Assembly: GCF_030704535.1 (NCBI RefSeq)
Contig: NC_081822.1
Span: 33,029,501-33,093,500 of the forward strand
Length of the DNA stretch: 64,000 nucleotides
Direction: 5' to 3'
Origin: Vitis vinifera
Lineage: Eukaryota > Streptophyta > Magnoliopsida > Vitales > Vitaceae
Positions 62,484 through 64,000 of this stretch are shown here, one piece after another. The translations under genes were made by a program, and so were the position numbers. The notes beneath the pieces are model-generated. The model saw only the letters and a program-made list of their open reading frames with translations, did no database searches and was not told where the DNA came from. Every line of letters starts with the position of its first letter. Position 1 is the first letter of the stretch.

Positions 62484-63293
62484 GTATCTTCTCCTCTAAA
62501 ACTAAGGAACACATCATACTTCCAGTAAGAAGAAGAAGAAGAAGAAGATGCCATAATGGGAGAAGGAAAATAGGCTAGTTTCACAGAGAGATCTAAGCTG
62601 TACGAACTCTAGTTGACAGATCTTGATGCTAAAGAAGCCAACAACTTATGGACGGATCCACTGAGGGCAGGTTGTTACGTGTGAGAGCACTCAAAAGAAT
62701 TCTATATTATGATTATTGTTTTCTTAATTTATTTATTTATCAAAAATATTTGTTTAAAGATGCTGTGGATGACTTAATGCAATAATGTTTTTTTTTTATT
62801 TATTCAAAGACCATTGATAGTTGGAAATGTGTGAATGATGACTTGTCCTTATTGAACGCTGACACCAATGCTGGCCCCACAAATTCAAAAGAAATATTTT
62901 ATCGTTACTTTAGAGTCGTGGCTTTCTTCCTAGAAGTTTCATAGGAATTTAATGCTTCGGTTCTTGAGACGCCCATCTAAATTGTAGTGGGTATCTTCTC
63001 CTCTAAAACTAAAGAAACACATCATACTCTCAGGAAGAATAAGAAGAAGAAGATGCCATAATGGAAGAAGGAAAATAGGCTAGGTTTAACAGAGAGATCT
63101 AAGCTGTACGAACTCTAGTTGATAGATCTTGATGCCAAAAAAGCTAACTACTTATGGAATGGTCCATTAAGGGCAGGTTGTTACATGTGAGAGCACTCAA
63201 ATAATTCTATATTATGATTTTTTTTTTCTTAATTTATTTTATTTTTGAAAAATATTTGTTTAAAGATACAGTGGATGACTTAATTCAATAATG
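62484..63293 (-). repeat. Duplicated promoter and first codons of the minus-strand TNL
   Basis: About 62484-62790 and 62982-63293 are direct repeats with scattered differences. Each contains the start codon region (ATG at 62554 and at 63059), the Ser-rich start, and about 230 bases upstream. The outer copy has a stop shortly after its ATG, so it is a dead duplicate. The spacing is about 505 bp. Confidence 0.88.
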
Positions 63294-64000
63294 CTTTTTT
63301 TTTATTATTATTATACAACTCAAGAGGCACATACACCACCAAGTTGTTGAAGTCCTTATTCAAATATGCCTATGATTATTTAAGTTCAAATAATTTCTTA
63401 TAATGGAAAAGAGATCTTTGAAATGGGATCTATCATAAGCTCGATTCACACAACTTCAAGAAATCAAATCCATCTTAAATTCAATGAATGGGAAATATCA
63501 AAAGCTCTTGTAGTTGTTAAACATAGCTTCTATACAAGAAAAAATCATTTCTTCATATGATATTTTCTTTACTTTGATGTCCCCTCCTTAATATTCATTT
63601 TGGAGGAAATTCTTTTCTAATGTGTTCTCATAGTGGTGGTTACAACAGCCGCATTAAACCAGAGACCCCTATTCACAAAAGTTCTTGTGCCTAAGTATTG
63701 TCGTTGTAATTGGTAAATATTTTAAATTAGTCATGTGTGAAAGCATTTTTCTTAATTTATTTAATGCCTTGGATCTTCTCAATGAGTAAGAGTAGGTATC
63801 AATATTAAATACAAAATATAAAGACTTTGCAAAGAATATAAAATGATTATTTTCATATATTTGTTTGAAGCGTTTGTTCAAAGATGTTTGAAATTTTTTA
63901 ATATAATAATGCTTAAATTCAATTAGATAGTGTTTATTTTTTTTACTTAATTCTGAATAGAATTTTAATACTTAGTTGTGTTAAATATTAGGTTATTTAT
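63294..64000. other. AT-rich intergenic end of the window
   Basis: No gene or element recognised. Confidence 0.5.

Larger units (their letters stand above)
54605..62554 (-). pseudogene. Third TNL resistance gene, five exons, one stop and one frameshift
   Basis: Exons on the minus strand are 62554-62052 (TIR), 59530-58466 (NB-ARC), 58299-57985 and 57876-57025 (LRR), and 55135-54605 (C-JID-type). Boundaries are GT/AG with the same phases as the intact TNL. TIR has KYDVFLSFRGEDTR after a Ser run; NB-ARC has GMGGIGKTT, LLVIDDVN, IITTRDK, GLPLALK and DIACFFRG; C-JID has FPGSEIPDWF. Two lesions: TGA at 62456-62458 early in the TIR, and one base missing in the G run at 58944-58947 (C run in sense), shifting the frame before the GLPL motif. 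Introns 1 and 4 are long (2.5 and 1.9 kb). It is diverged from the 3377 gene. Sequencing error could account for either lesion. Confidence 0.88.

Overview
The window is plant nuclear DNA, most likely from a woody eudicot such as grapevine (Vitis). TIR-NBS-LRR (TNL) immune-receptor genes, which grasses lack, have the five-exon layout typical of eudicots. They sit in AT-rich DNA full of Copia, Gypsy, hAT, PIF/Harbinger-like and Mutator-like elements. The species is an inference from gene style and was not tested by database comparison.

Layout: a broken TNL fragment enters from the left edge (3-660). An apparently intact five-exon TNL (3377-7511, +) follows a leader containing a threefold repeat. 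A 1,038-bp PIF/Harbinger-like element (8692-9729) comes next. From about 10.57 to 23.62 kb there is a nest: traces of an hAT-like end on both sides, inside them a 3.1-kb TG...CA element (E1, 10822-23019, 5-bp target duplication ACTAT), and inside E1 a full-length SIRE-like Copia (13878-22976). E1 carries a fused pectate lyase/thioredoxin m gene fragment. Further right are a Mutator-like MITE (23657-24270), the truncated 5' end of a Gypsy element (24745-26517, -), a Copia reverse transcriptase relic (about 29.9-31.1 kb, -) and a broken hAT transposon (31117-36337, -) whose promoter side holds about six 165-bp tandem repeats.

The hAT element runs straight into a second TNL (36338-39558, +). This is a near-identical partial copy of the first, without the TIR exon and with a stop and a frameshift. 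Then come two Copia-LTR-like arms facing each other (42425-44125) and the ruined 3' end of another TNL whose acidic tail repeat is present four times (46111-47737). A second member of the E family (E2, 49414-52700, 5-bp target duplication CCCTC) carries a fragment of the chromatin remodeller DDM1. The right side holds a third TNL on the minus strand (62554-54605), with five recognisable exons, one stop in the TIR exon and one frameshift in the NB-ARC exon. Its promoter and first codons are duplicated upstream.

Of the TNLs, only the 3377-7511 gene reads through without damage. The most unusual feature is the E family: two insertions with matching termini and clean 5-bp target duplications, each holding different apparently intronless host-gene fragments upstream of the same conserved roughly 450-bp terminal module.
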